Below, piece by piece: positions 35,533 to 44,355 of a stretch of 64,000 bases of DNA. Position 1 is the first letter of the stretch; the number at the start of each line of letters is the position of its first letter. A program made the position numbers and the translations under genes. The notes beneath the pieces are model-generated. The model was not told the origin of the DNA. It did not search any database and saw only the letters and a list, made by a program, of their open reading frames with translations. The DNA is from an uncultured Veillonellaceae bacterium (GTDB lineage Bacteria > Bacillota > Negativicutes > Veillonellales > Veillonellaceae): contig CAMBIX010000007.1 in the NCBI GenBank assembly GCA_945867815.1, positions 37,787 through 101,786 on the forward strand, read 5' to 3'.

Positions 35533-35785
35533 GGGTTAGATAATAAGCGAATACAAATATATAATATATAGTAATAATTAAAATGATTAATACATATATA
35601 AGCTAATGTCCATTTTGTACAAACGAGTTATTTCTCTCAATAGTAAAAGATAATATGAGAGTAGATTAGGTTTTATCTATGTAGTTAGTCTATTAACTAT
35701 ACTTATATATTTAGTAAGCTTAGGTAGGGATATAGATATGTTCCGTTGATAAAGGACAATAGTCTTGCTTATAAAGATATATCTA

Positions 35786-35814
35786 TTGGCAGGGCTCATT
35801 CTTTCTGCTATAAT
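35786..35814 (+). promoter_or_regulatory. Near-consensus promoter of an orphan short transcript
   Basis: TTGGCA (35786-35791), 17-nt spacer, TATAAT (35809-35814). The -10 box is inside a perfect 21-bp palindrome. Transcription would begin near 35821 and meet a terminator at 35856-35880. Confidence 0.65.
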
Positions 35815-35824
35815 TTATAGCAGA
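35804..35824. promoter_or_regulatory. Perfect 21-bp palindrome over the -10 box (operator candidate)
   Basis: TCTGCTATA-ATT-TATAGCAGA: two 9-bp arms around ATT, covering the TATAAT. The position suggests repression by a dimeric regulator; which one is unknown. Confidence 0.6.
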
Positions 35825-35880
35825 GATGAGAGAATACATATATACATAAGATTAGACCGGCTGAAAAGGCCGGTTTTTTC
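35821..35880 (+). ncRNA. ~60-nt small RNA candidate
   Basis: The transcript from the promoter at 35786 would be about 60 nt and end in ACCGGC-TGAAAAG-GCCGGTTTTTT. No ORF is present. It could be a regulatory RNA or the remains of a leader whose gene is lost; the next gene (catalase) is on the opposite strand. The rest of the 465-nt gap 35533-35997 is AT-rich, without genes. Confidence 0.4.
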
Positions 35881-35937
35881 CTTAGGTATTTAATTTATTA
35901 TATTATATTCGCTTTACAGATATTACCTGTAAATACT

Positions 35938-35984
35938 AAAAAGCCTCAAGAATCCAGATATAAGGGACTCTTGAGGCTCTTTTT
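35938..35984. terminator. Terminator between the orphan transcript and catalase
   Basis: AAAAAGCCTCAAGA...TCTTGAGGCTCTTTTT: an 11-bp stem with A-run and T-run, serving the minus-strand catalase gene and possibly both strands. Confidence 0.75.
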
Positions 35985-35997
35985 AACTTATTAATCT

Positions 35998-37482
35998 TTA
36001 TTCATCATATTGATTAAAATCAATACTATTTATATCAATATGAACGGCATTAGCGACACCTTGACCATAGGCCTTATCGCAGCGGTAACAATGATAAATA
36101 TGGCGTTTTATAATTTTTTCAGGAACGCCTGCTATAGCACGAGCCGTATTTTCAAATAACCGTTGTTGTTCTTCTTTAGACATTAGACGGAATAATTTAC
36201 CAGGTTGCGTATAGTAATCATGGTCATCAGCAGCAAACTCATAGCGATTAATAGGTCCGTCAATAGGGAAATCAGGTTCTTTGTATCGGCTGTCGCCTTC
36301 CCATTGATGATAATTATTAGGTTGGATACTTACTTTGGAGCCTGCATTACCATCAATACGCATAGCGCCATCACGATGATAAATATTTGTCTGATTTTTA
36401 GCCTGATTAACTGGAATTTGATGGTAATTGACTCCTAGGCGATAACGTTGTGCATCTGCATAGGCAAATAAGCGACCTTGTAAAAGTCTATCTGGGGAAA
36501 ATCCTATGCCTGGTACAATGTTCCCAGGACTAAATGCAGCTTGTTCAACATCTGCAAAGTAGTTTTCTGGATTACGATTTAGTTCCATAATTCCTACTTC
36601 AATTAAAGGGTAATCCTTATGATACCAAACTTTAGTGATATCGAAAGGATTATAGGACATGGTGTTGGCTTCTTCTTCAGTCATGACTTGAATACATAGT
36701 TTCCATTTAGGAAAATGACCCTGTTCAATAGATTCAAATAAGTCACGTTGATTACTTTCGCGGTCTTGGGCGACAATGATAGCTGCTTCTTGGTCAGTAA
36801 GATTTTTAATACCTTGTTGACTAATCCAATGAAATTTACACCATACGCGCTGGTTCTCTTTATTTATTAAGCTATATGTATGACTACCAAAACCATGCAT
36901 TTCACGATAAGATTTTGGAATACCTCTATCGCCCATAACATAGGTAATTTGATGGATAGCTTCTGGTACACTGGTCCAAAAATCCCAATTATTTTTAGCA
37001 CTACGCATGTTAGTTTTTGGATCGCGCTTAACAGCATGATTTAAATCAGGAAATTGTAATGGATCACGGATAAAGAATACAGGGGTATTATTGCCTACTA
37101 AATCCCAGTTTCCTTCTTCTGTATACATCTTTACAGCAAAGCCACGAATATCTCTTTCGGCATCAGCAGCACCTCGTTCACCAGCAACAGTAGAAAATCT
37201 AACAAATAAATCTGTTTTTTTTCCTATTTGGCTAAATATCTTAGCTTTTGTATAGTTAGTAATATCATTAGTTACTGTAAATGTACCAAATGCACCTGAA
37301 CCTTTAGCATGCATGCGTCGTTCTGGAATGACTTCGCGATCGAAATGAGCCAGTTTTTCCATGAGCCAAACATCTTGCATAGCAATAGGTCCTCGTTTGC
37401 CAGCTGTCATAGAATTTAATACATCTGATATAGGTGCACCAAAAGCAGTTGTTATTTTATCTGTTTGTTTTTTTATATCCAT
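35998..37482 (-). CDS. katA: Monofunctional haem catalase
   Basis: Converts hydrogen peroxide to water and oxygen. 494 aa, small-subunit clade length. Catalytic His in [16 protein letters not shown] (residue 58), Asn in [12 protein letters not shown], and proximal haem Tyr in [15 protein letters not shown] near residue 340. Also [38 protein letters not shown]. No signal peptide. Start ATG 37482 follows AGGAGGG. A promoter lies on the minus strand at 37537-37565. Catalase is patchily distributed in Veillonella, where it is known to help co-resident anaerobes tolerate peroxide from streptococci. A single-gene unit with its own terminator. Confidence 0.96.
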   Translation of the reverse strand: MDIKKQTDKITTAFGAPISDVLNSMTAGKRGPIAMQDVWLMEKLAHFDREVIPERRMHAKGSGAFGTFTVTNDITNYTKAKIFSQIGKKTDLFVRFSTVAGERGAADAERDIRGFAVKMYTEEGNWDLVGNNTPVFFIRDPLQFPDLNHAVKRDPKTNMRSAKNNWDFWTSVPEAIHQITYVMGDRGIPKSYREMHGFGSHTYSLINKENQRVWCKFHWISQQGIKNLTDQEAAIIVAQDRESNQRDLFESIEQGHFPKWKLCIQVMTEEEANTMSYNPFDITKVWYHKDYPLIEVGIMELNRNPENYFADVEQAAFSPGNIVPGIGFSPDRLLQGRLFAYADAQRYRLGVNYHQIPVNQAKNQTNIYHRDGAMRIDGNAGSKVSIQPNNYHQWEGDSRYKEPDFPIDGPINRYEFAADDHDYYTQPGKLFRLMSKEEQQRLFENTARAIAGVPEKIIKRHIYHCYRCDKAYGQGVANAVHIDINSIDFNQYDE

Positions 37483-37536
37483 ACAACCCTCCTGATAATG
37501 GTTAACAACAAATAATTAATATTATTTATTAGCTAA

Positions 37537-37565
37537 AGTATATCATTATTAGGCCTACTAGTCAA
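37537..37565 (-). promoter_or_regulatory. Promoter of katA
   Basis: On the minus strand: TTGACT (37565-37560), 17-nt spacer, TATACT (37542-37537). The AT-rich near-dyad AATAATTAATATTATT just downstream (37510-37526) could be an operator such as a PerR site, but the match is imperfect. The 365-nt divergent space 37483-37847 contains no gene. Confidence 0.65.
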
Positions 37566-37847
37566 AAAATAAATAAAACGAAATATTTATATTAGCCACC
37601 TTATGCTATCTAAATCTTACCCTAATTTTATACCTTATCGGTTATTTTTCTTGGAACACATTGAATTTCATACAATTTATATGCTATTATAAAAGTATAA
37701 AATCTTTTGTAAATTTTCTCTGGTTTATATGCTATTGATATAAGATTAATAAAGTTTATTTTTATCTGTTTGGTCTTGATTAACTGCCAGAAAGTACATG
37801 TTTTATTTCCTGTTTTATTCTATGAAGAAAGGGTTGAGTGTAAAAAG

Positions 37848-38294
37848 ATGAAAGAATTTTTCCAGAGTTTTAAAGATTTTGCTCTTCGCGGTAATGTGCT
37901 CGATATGGCTGTTGGTATTATCATAGGCGCTGCTTTTGGTAAAATTGTAACTGGTCTCGTATCTGATATTATTATGCCTCCTATTGGCGTTTTGTTAGGT
38001 GGCATTGATTTCTCTGATTATTTTATTCCTTTAAGTACAAATACGCATGTTTCTACACTCGCTGAAGCTAAAGCAGCTGGCATCCCAGTTATTGCTTATG
38101 GGGCGTTTATTAATGTTGTTATTGAGTTTCTTATTGTAGCTTTTGCTGTGTTCTTATTAATCAAACAAGTTAATCGTTTCTTCCCGAAACCAGCACCTGT
38201 AGAACATCGTACTTGTCCTTACTGTAAAGAGAATATAGCTGATAATGCTACGCGTTGTCCTCATTGTACAGCTGATTTGATGAAGAATATATAG
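37848..38294 (+). CDS. mscL: Large-conductance mechanosensitive channel with C-terminal zinc ribbon
   Basis: 148 aa. The MscL domain opens under membrane tension and releases solutes on osmotic downshift: [40 protein letters not shown] (TM1 and its gate), a periplasmic loop and TM2 [26 protein letters not shown]. The usual C-terminal bundle is replaced or extended by [18 protein letters not shown] (about residues 121-138), a rubredoxin-like zinc ribbon in the cytoplasm. Start ATG 37848, as in all MscL ([15 protein letters not shown]); the frame is open 26 codons upstream but those residues are not MscL-like. Followed after 73 nt by an autotransporter gene. Confidence 0.93.
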   Translation: MKEFFQSFKDFALRGNVLDMAVGIIIGAAFGKIVTGLVSDIIMPPIGVLLGGIDFSDYFIPLSTNTHVSTLAEAKAAGIPVIAYGAFINVVIEFLIVAFAVFLLIKQVNRFFPKPAPVEHRTCPYCKENIADNATRCPHCTADLMKNI

Positions 38295-38367
38295 TGGTGT
38301 AGATTTAATAAACTAAAGTGAGTTGTTAGATTATATTAGTTTAGTGAGTGGTAGAAGGAGAAGAAAT

Positions 38368-39762
38368 ATGAATAGACGTATATGTTCTTTATTGGTTGTT
38401 ATGGCACTTATAAGTGGTGCTTCTATAAGTGGTTCTCATGCTAGCGGTAATCAAACTATGGGTTTAAATGAAGGAAATGCTTCTGGACAAAATGCTATAG
38501 CGAAAGGACAGGGGGCTAAGGCTGATGGAAATAATGGAATTGCTATAGGGTTAACGGCTAATGCAGAAAAAGATAATGCTGTGGCTCTTGGTAATAATGC
38601 GCAGGCAACAGGCGGTAATGCCATTGCTATTGGTAATCAGGCAAAAGCAAGTCAAGGTGATACTATTGCTATTGGGTCCTATACAAAGTCCTCTGGACTT
38701 AGTGGCACGGCTATTGGAAGTAGGGCTGAGGCTGGTGTGAGTGCAACAGCTCTTGGTCTTGACGCTAAAGCAACAGGTACATCGGGAACAGCGCTTGGAC
38801 AGGGAGCAAGTGCTACAGGAGATAATAGTTTAGCTGCTGGGGTCAATGCTAAGGCCAGTGGCATTTATGATGCGGCGGTTGGTTCAAATGCAAATGCTTC
38901 AGGCGGAGCTTCTTTTGCTGCTGGATGGGGCGCTCATGCTAGAGGTGGCGCGACTGTTGCAGTTGGATATAATTCAAATGCTGGTATGAAAAATGCCATT
39001 GCTATTGGTAATAGTGCGAATGTAGGTGCTTTTAATAGTTTGGCATTAGGTAATAATAGTGAAGCTAATACATATAATTCAGTAGCTTTGGGTGCTAATT
39101 CTAAAACAAGTACTGCCATTGCGACTCAAAATATGACAATAGCAGGTCAGACTTATAATGTGGCAGGTGTAAAGCCTAGTGGTACTGTTAGCGTTGGAGA
39201 TGTAGATAAGGAACGGACAATTACAAATGTAGCGGCTGGTCGTGTGTCTAGTACAAGTACAGATGCAGTGAACGGTAGTCAATTATACGCAGCTAATGAA
39301 GCAATTCAGCAGAATGCTGACAATATTGCGAAGGGCATTAATAATGTAACTAATTTATCTAATCGTATGAATCGAATGGATAAGGATATGAAACAAGGTG
39401 ATGCATTAAATGCGGCTTTATCAGCTTTAAAACCTATTCAATATGATCCAATGGAACCGAACCAATTTATGGCGGGCTTTGGTAATTATCGTAATACGAG
39501 AGCGGCAGCTGTAGGATTTGCTCGTTACTTTAATGAAAGTACGATGGCGCATTTTGGGGTGGCTCTAGGTGGAGATAATGGAGCTATGGCTAATGTTGGT
39601 GTTACCTTTAAATATGGTAGTGGTGCTAAGACGAGACCAAATCAATATGCTAAAGGCCCAATTTCTTCTATTTATGTATTACAAGATGAAGTGGCTCAGT
39701 TACAGGCAGAGAATGCAGAGTTGAAAGAGAAATTAAATATGATTTTAAGTAAGTTATCTTAG
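38368..39762 (+). CDS. YadA-like trimeric autotransporter adhesin with C-terminal coiled coil
   Basis: Type Vc secreted adhesin, 464 aa. Signal peptide 1-25 (MNRRICSLLVVMALISGASI...SHA). Head: about 15 left-handed roll repeats of the form AIAIGxxAxAxGxNA (residues 30-250). Neck/stalk: TDAVNGSQLYAANEAIQQNADNIAKGINNVTNLSNRMNRMDKDMKQGDALNAALSAL. YadA beta-anchor: IQYDPMEPNQFMAGFGNYRNTRAAAVGFARYFNE to GVTFKYG (about 375-420). Unlike enterobacterial YadA, the chain does not end at the last strand but continues with a coiled coil (VLQDEVAQLQAENAELKEKLNMILSKL) that should lie in the periplasm. Start ATG 38368 follows AGAAGGAG. A broken element separates it from a second anchor. Confidence 0.92.
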   Translation: MNRRICSLLVVMALISGASISGSHASGNQTMGLNEGNASGQNAIAKGQGAKADGNNGIAIGLTANAEKDNAVALGNNAQATGGNAIAIGNQAKASQGDTIAIGSYTKSSGLSGTAIGSRAEAGVSATALGLDAKATGTSGTALGQGASATGDNSLAAGVNAKASGIYDAAVGSNANASGGASFAAGWGAHARGGATVAVGYNSNAGMKNAIAIGNSANVGAFNSLALGNNSEANTYNSVALGANSKTSTAIATQNMTIAGQTYNVAGVKPSGTVSVGDVDKERTITNVAAGRVSSTSTDAVNGSQLYAANEAIQQNADNIAKGINNVTNLSNRMNRMDKDMKQGDALNAALSALKPIQYDPMEPNQFMAGFGNYRNTRAAAVGFARYFNESTMAHFGVALGGDNGAMANVGVTFKYGSGAKTRPNQYAKGPISSIYVLQDEVAQLQAENAELKEKLNMILSKLS

Positions 39763-39807
39763 TTGAAGACAGGATTTAATGTGTGATAAAATAGGCAGGT
39801 ATTTATA

Positions 39808-40962
39808 GGTTCTATAACAAATGTTGGGGTGACACCGTCACCTCAACATTATTTTTTTACAAAAAAAACGAGCATATGAACTCAACATACTTTACAATAA
39901 AAGTGACCAAACATTCAAGAAAGGATGTGATTTCATATGCTCAACAAGAATTATATCGAAGTTTTGTATAATATGAAAGAGGAATATGTAGAAAATGGTT
40001 ATTTCAATGAAGCTACGCAAACATATACTTTTGAATTAAAGTTACCTGTTACACCTCATACATGTCCTCGATGTGGGACTACCACTCAGTATATTAAGGA
40101 TTACCGTGTTAAAACGATTAATTTCGGCAAAGCTCACGAAGTGATAACCATTGGGAAATACCGTCAGCGGCGCTACTTTTGCAAGAATTGCCATACCTCT
40201 TTCTCTGAGTCCAACCGTTTTGTTGGAAAATATATGCGGACAAGTAAAAGTACACTAACTAGCATATTTCATGCCGTTCAACACACTCAAACGTATTCCT
40301 TAATTGCGAAGCAACACAATCTATCTGTTACGAGCGTCATTCGCTATTTTTCACAGGTAAAAATAGCGAAACCTACGGCATTGCCTAGTGTGTTAGGGAT
40401 ACCATGTATGTCGCTTAGTGGATTGGGCATTGGAAAACGTGCGAAAACGTGAACAAAATATACTGGTCCAGCATTTTCGTATGCTTAAGCAAAACAAGCG
40501 AATATTAATGAAAAATCCACTATTTTTAACGGAATTTGAGCAAATCAAGGTGGAAGAAATCTTACGTATCTTTTCTGACTTACGTAAAGCCTATGCGTTG
40601 CGACTTGCTTTTAGAAATATTTTCAAAGTGGTAGGAAAAGAAGCCATTGCTACGCACTTACAGCGTTGGTTAGTATATGTAAAAAAACTAGGCATATCTG
40701 AATTTAAAAACCTTCTTACTTCATTTCCTAAATGGCTTCCTTATTTAATAAATACATTCAGTTTACCCTATTCTAACGGGTACACAGAAGGTTGCAACAA
40801 CAAAATTAAAGTTCTGAAACGTATAAGTTATGGATTACGGCACTTTTCTAGGTTTCAAGTTCGTATTATGTTGTTAAGTAAAAAGAATACCAACAACTAT
40901 GAAAGTAGCTGCTGGTAGAAAAGGGTATAGATGGGAGAGACCCCAACATTTGACAAAGAACC
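39808..40962 (+). mobile_element. ISL3-family insertion sequence, decayed
   Basis: Terminal inverted repeats: 39808-39830 (GGTTCTATAACAAATG...) and 40940-40962 (complement GGTTCTTTGTCAAATG...), both ending in TTGGGGT at the inner edge. Total 1155 bp with one broken transposase. No matching 8-bp target duplication is seen at the two ends, which suggests that a deletion or recombination followed insertion. Confidence 0.8.
39937..40918 (+). pseudogene. ISL3-family transposase with internal deletion and frameshift
   Basis: Two parts of one transposase. The first (39937 to about 40400): zinc-ribbon CPRCGTTTQYIKDYRVKTINFG...YFCKNCHTSF followed by an HTH (YSLIAKQHNLSVTSVIRYF). The second (40418-40918, another frame): VDWALENVRKREQ, ...AYALRLAFRNIF, and SNGYTEGCNNKIKVLKRISYGLRHFSRFQVRIML, the C-terminal DDE part. 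The middle, which should carry the first catalytic Asp in VLGIDEF..., is missing between SVLGI and the ENVRKR segment. An intact ISL3 transposase is above 400 aa; this one cannot be active. Confidence 0.85.
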
Positions 40963-41445
40963 GATTTTAATCCAAATGATAAGTGGAATGTAGCAGCAGG
41001 GGTAGGTAATTATCGAGATGCAAATGCAATGGCTATTGGTGCTTTTTATAGGCCGAATGAGGATACTATGTTTAGCGTAGCCACTTCTATGGGCAATGGG
41101 GAAAATATGATAAATGGAGGTATTAGTTTACGCTTTGGGTCTTCTAATGGTATGGTTACTAACTCACGAGTTGCTATGGCAAAAGAAATTGTAGACTTGA
41201 AAGCTAAAGTAGATAAGTTGTCAGATGAAAATACTAAAATTTTATCTTTATTAAAACAATTGACAGGGCTTAATATAAATGAGGTGGAAGAAACTAGTCA
41301 ATCAATGCTTTTAACAACCTATTTTAAAATTAATAGGATAAAAGGTAAAGAGACAGATAAGTATACAGTTGAACGGATTCGTGTAAATGATGATGACCGT
41401 GATAATGAACATCGGAGTTCATATGGAACGATTTTACCTAATTAA
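40963..41445 (+). pseudogene. 3' stump of a second trimeric autotransporter (anchor and coiled coil)
   Basis: The frame is open from the edge of the ISL3 element: DFNPNDKWNVAAGVGNY.RDANAMAIGAFYRPN...SVATSMGNG...GGISLRFG are the strands of a YadA anchor, closely like the gene at 38368. It is followed by a coiled coil (VAMAKEIVDLKAKVDKLSDENTKILSLLKQL) and a 60-residue charged tail. Signal peptide, head and stalk are gone, so it is not secreted and probably not functional. ATG 41029 is only an internal Met. Confidence 0.8.
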
Positions 41446-41570
41446 GAGGGGTTGATTATAGATATAGATTTAAGAGTTAAATCCATAAATAAAGGCTATT
41501 AGCTTAAGAAAATAATAAAAATAAGTAGTATTGGTTAGGATGAATAAAGAATAGAGAAGAGGGGATATAT

Positions 41571-42911
41571 ATGAAGTTAAAGTGGCAAATGATGAATAGC
41601 AAGCAAAAATACGCTCTCTTTAGTGCTGGGTCGCTCTTGTTTATTTTTATGATATTAGCTGCTTTTACGTATATACATCCTTTGTCTGTACAATGGGATA
41701 AGGCCGTAGCCTATACAAGGGCTAGCCTACATAAGTATGTGCCTATGACGGGAGAAGATGTGCAGAATATTCGTCAGATGATGACAGCTGATCCGTCAAC
41801 ATCGCGAACTATTATGTGGGAATCTGTAATCCCAGAAGAGGAGGCGCTAATAGAGTATAGACAGGTAGGGCAGCCACAGGATGCTATAGAGACAGCAAAG
41901 GCTAAGCGTAAAACTTTTACTGATGATGGGGTCAGTCGCTATGAATACGAAGTGACCCTAACAGGCCTATCTAAAAATACAGAATATCAGTATCGGATTG
42001 GGGCTGGAGATAAACGAAGTCAATGGATGCCTTTTAAGACGGCTGGTATTGGTGATTTTACGGCGATTATTTTCCCTGATTCACAGTCAGCTAATTATAA
42101 GGGCTGGGCTGAGCTTGTAAAAACAGCGTGGGCTCAAAATCCACAGGCAGCCTTTTTTGCTAATATGGGGGACTTAGTTGATAATGGGGAAATGGCTTCA
42201 CAATGGAATGCTTGGTTCTCTGCTACAGAAGATATGAATAAGGTCATTCCTTTTGCAGGTGTTATGGGTAATCATGAGACCTATACCTTGGATTGGAAGG
42301 TACGACCACCTAAGGCCTATCTTAACTTATTTTCTTTTCCTAGTAATGGCTATAAGCAGTATCAAAATCAATTTTATTCTTTTGATTATAACGGGGTTCA
42401 CTTCGTTGCCTTAGATACGCAGGCAGAGGAGGAAACAAATGAGCCACAGCTCTTAACTGATGAAGTGGCTTGGCTAAAAAAAGATTTAGCGTCCACAAAG
42501 ATGAAATGGAAGGTTGTTCTTATGCATAAGGATGTTTTTCAATATGCTTTTGCTAATCAACCTGGGCGAGATAATAGTTTCAGCCCCATCGGTAAGCTGT
42601 TTATGCCTATTTTTGATGAATATAAGGTGGATTTAGTCTTATCAGCTCATTTACATACCTACCGGCGGCGGGGACATGTAAAGAATTTCAAACGTGATGC
42701 TAGTGGTCCGTCATACATATTAACAGGCGTTGCTGGAGATGTTCGTTATGTTGGCTTGTGGGCTGACCATCCACTGGATATTAAAAAATCGCCTTACTAC
42801 AATGAAGCGAATTATTTAGTCTTAAAGAAAGCTAATGATGCTTTGATTATTAGTGCCTATCGTCCGGATGGAACGTTATTTGATAGTGAAACGATAACCC
42901 AAGGGCTGTAA
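41571..42911 (+). CDS. Membrane-anchored purple-acid-phosphatase-like metallophosphoesterase
   Basis: 446 aa. Uncleaved signal or anchor at residues 15-34 (YALFSAGSLLFIFMILAAF). Fibronectin-III/PAP N-terminal domain (about 65-155: TSRTIMWESVIPEEEALIEYRQ...LTGLSKNTEYQYRIGAGD). Calcineurin-like metallophosphoesterase domain (about 160-400) with IIFPDSQ, NMGDLVDNG, GVMGNHETY, VVLMHKDVF and LSAHLHTYRRR: the GD, GNHE, H and HxH metal ligands are all there. It probably hydrolyses phosphate esters in the periplasm, but the substrate is unknown. Start ATG 41571 with AGAGGGG upstream. The gene is intact despite the scarred DNA before it. Confidence 0.85.
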   Translation: MKLKWQMMNSKQKYALFSAGSLLFIFMILAAFTYIHPLSVQWDKAVAYTRASLHKYVPMTGEDVQNIRQMMTADPSTSRTIMWESVIPEEEALIEYRQVGQPQDAIETAKAKRKTFTDDGVSRYEYEVTLTGLSKNTEYQYRIGAGDKRSQWMPFKTAGIGDFTAIIFPDSQSANYKGWAELVKTAWAQNPQAAFFANMGDLVDNGEMASQWNAWFSATEDMNKVIPFAGVMGNHETYTLDWKVRPPKAYLNLFSFPSNGYKQYQNQFYSFDYNGVHFVALDTQAEEETNEPQLLTDEVAWLKKDLASTKMKWKVVLMHKDVFQYAFANQPGRDNSFSPIGKLFMPIFDEYKVDLVLSAHLHTYRRRGHVKNFKRDASGPSYILTGVAGDVRYVGLWADHPLDIKKSPYYNEANYLVLKKANDALIISAYRPDGTLFDSETITQGL

Positions 42912-43118
42912 TGATTAGCTGCCATCTATTGAAATAGGGTATACATATAGAATAAAACATCTATAATAAAGTATACGAAAATAATTAATTTTATGGTATA
43001 TATAATATATAGGTAGACATATAAACACCTTATGGGAAATGATTGTTTTTTGCATATTATTTATAATATGCCATGATTGGTGATTAGCGGTTTGTGAGAA
43101 AACTTATAGAGGCATAGG

Positions 43119-44294
43119 ATGAATTATGTTGGGGAAAAGCAGGACATAGGAGTACCCTTATCGGGGGCTGGCGTTACTATAGGTATTACGTATGCTGTAA
43201 GTGAGGAAGATACACGAGTAGAGGAAGGACTTAAGCAAAATTTATATTGCTTAAGGGAGACTTTATTACAAATTCCTCAGGTTGAAGCTGTTTATTTTGT
43301 TACTTGGTCGGCAGAGGAACAAGTTGATTTTATAGATAATGTAGTATACGCCGGTAACCGAGCTAAAGTATATCTATATAAGGATATTATAGAGAAGACG
43401 TCGATTCTAATAGAGGGTTCTTTGCCTATATCTAAAACTATGGCTGAGGAAGTTAAGCAACAAGGGAGTAAGTTGATTTCTTATCAGACAGGCTGGCATT
43501 TGGCAGAAAAAATGGATGACCTATCTCATTGGAAAAAACTATCTATGTTTGATAGTGTTTGGCTGCAGGGACAATTAAAAGAATCTGAGTATGCTATGTA
43601 TCGAACAGTAATAGGAGATAGTGTATGTGTTGTGCCTTTATTATGGTTGCCAGATTTTATAGAAGAAAAAGTAAGAGAAGAGGGATTAACGAGGGCGGTT
43701 CGCTACCGGAGTAAGAGAAACAAAAAACGACGGGTATCCCTTATTGGTGGTGATATTAGCCAAGATAAACGGCGGTTGGCAGCCCTTTTATTAATAGAGA
43801 CAGCGTACCAACAAGATAGCGCCTTATTTGCAAGTATTCGTTTGTATGATACGGATATAGGTTTAAAAGAAGCGCAGAAAAATATGGCGGAGTCTATACC
43901 TATAATAGAAGATATACCAAGAAGCAGCTTGCTTTGGGAACTAGAAGCTTTTTCTCCTTATGAGTTGGCTAAGCAGACAGACGTTATTGTTGATAATACG
44001 ATTGATACGGTTCCGCCTTATCTTTCTTTAGAAGTTTTATATTATGATTATCCTGTTGTACATAGTAACGCTTATTTAAAAAAACATCATATAGGTTACT
44101 ATTATGAGTGTCTAAATGTATTAGATGGAGTTAAGCAACTCGTGTCGGCTATTAGTGAGTACGATACAGATATTCGAGAGCAGCGCCGTGCTAATAAACA
44201 TTTTCTAGATGAAGTATCTCCTTATTATCCAAGTACGAGTAAGAGGTATGAAGAGGCTATATTTTCGATTTTATATCAACCGGTAAAAGCGTAG
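43119..44294 (+). CDS. DUF2827-like protein, first of a tandem pair
   Basis: 391 aa, a divergent homologue of the protein encoded next (44356): shared are GITY/FxxS near the N-terminus, QN.Y.L.E.L.QIP.V..VYFV.W, LIEG..., SY..G, a central charged strand region, LEVLYYDYPVVHSNAYLKKHHIGYYYE (compare ALYAGYPLVHNSEFLKDAHVGYYYP), and a terminal EQ.R.N..FL..VSP.Y. The C-terminal half looks like a GT-B glycosyltransferase nucleotide-sugar domain, but activity is not established. No signal peptide. Start ATG 43119 lies after a weak site (GAGGCATAGG). Role in surface-glycan assembly is a guess. Confidence 0.6.
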   Translation: MNYVGEKQDIGVPLSGAGVTIGITYAVSEEDTRVEEGLKQNLYCLRETLLQIPQVEAVYFVTWSAEEQVDFIDNVVYAGNRAKVYLYKDIIEKTSILIEGSLPISKTMAEEVKQQGSKLISYQTGWHLAEKMDDLSHWKKLSMFDSVWLQGQLKESEYAMYRTVIGDSVCVVPLLWLPDFIEEKVREEGLTRAVRYRSKRNKKRRVSLIGGDISQDKRRLAALLLIETAYQQDSALFASIRLYDTDIGLKEAQKNMAESIPIIEDIPRSSLLWELEAFSPYELAKQTDVIVDNTIDTVPPYLSLEVLYYDYPVVHSNAYLKKHHIGYYYECLNVLDGVKQLVSAISEYDTDIREQRRANKHFLDEVSPYYPSTSKRYEEAIFSILYQPVKA

Positions 44295-44355
44295 CGAACT
44301 CGAATGAAGTATGCTACTATAAAAAACAGCGTAATTGATAAAGGAGTTATTTACA

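Noticed and set aside
38450..39130. CRISPR-like or other DNA repeat array
   Set aside because: The periodicity is protein-level (AIAIG...A.A.G repeats of an adhesin head); codons vary and there are no spacers. No CRISPR array was found anywhere in the window.
29050..41445. Prophage or integrative element bounded by tRNA-Arg
   Set aside because: Beyond the IS30 copy there are no integrase, phage or conjugation genes, and no repeat of the tRNA 3' end was seen downstream.
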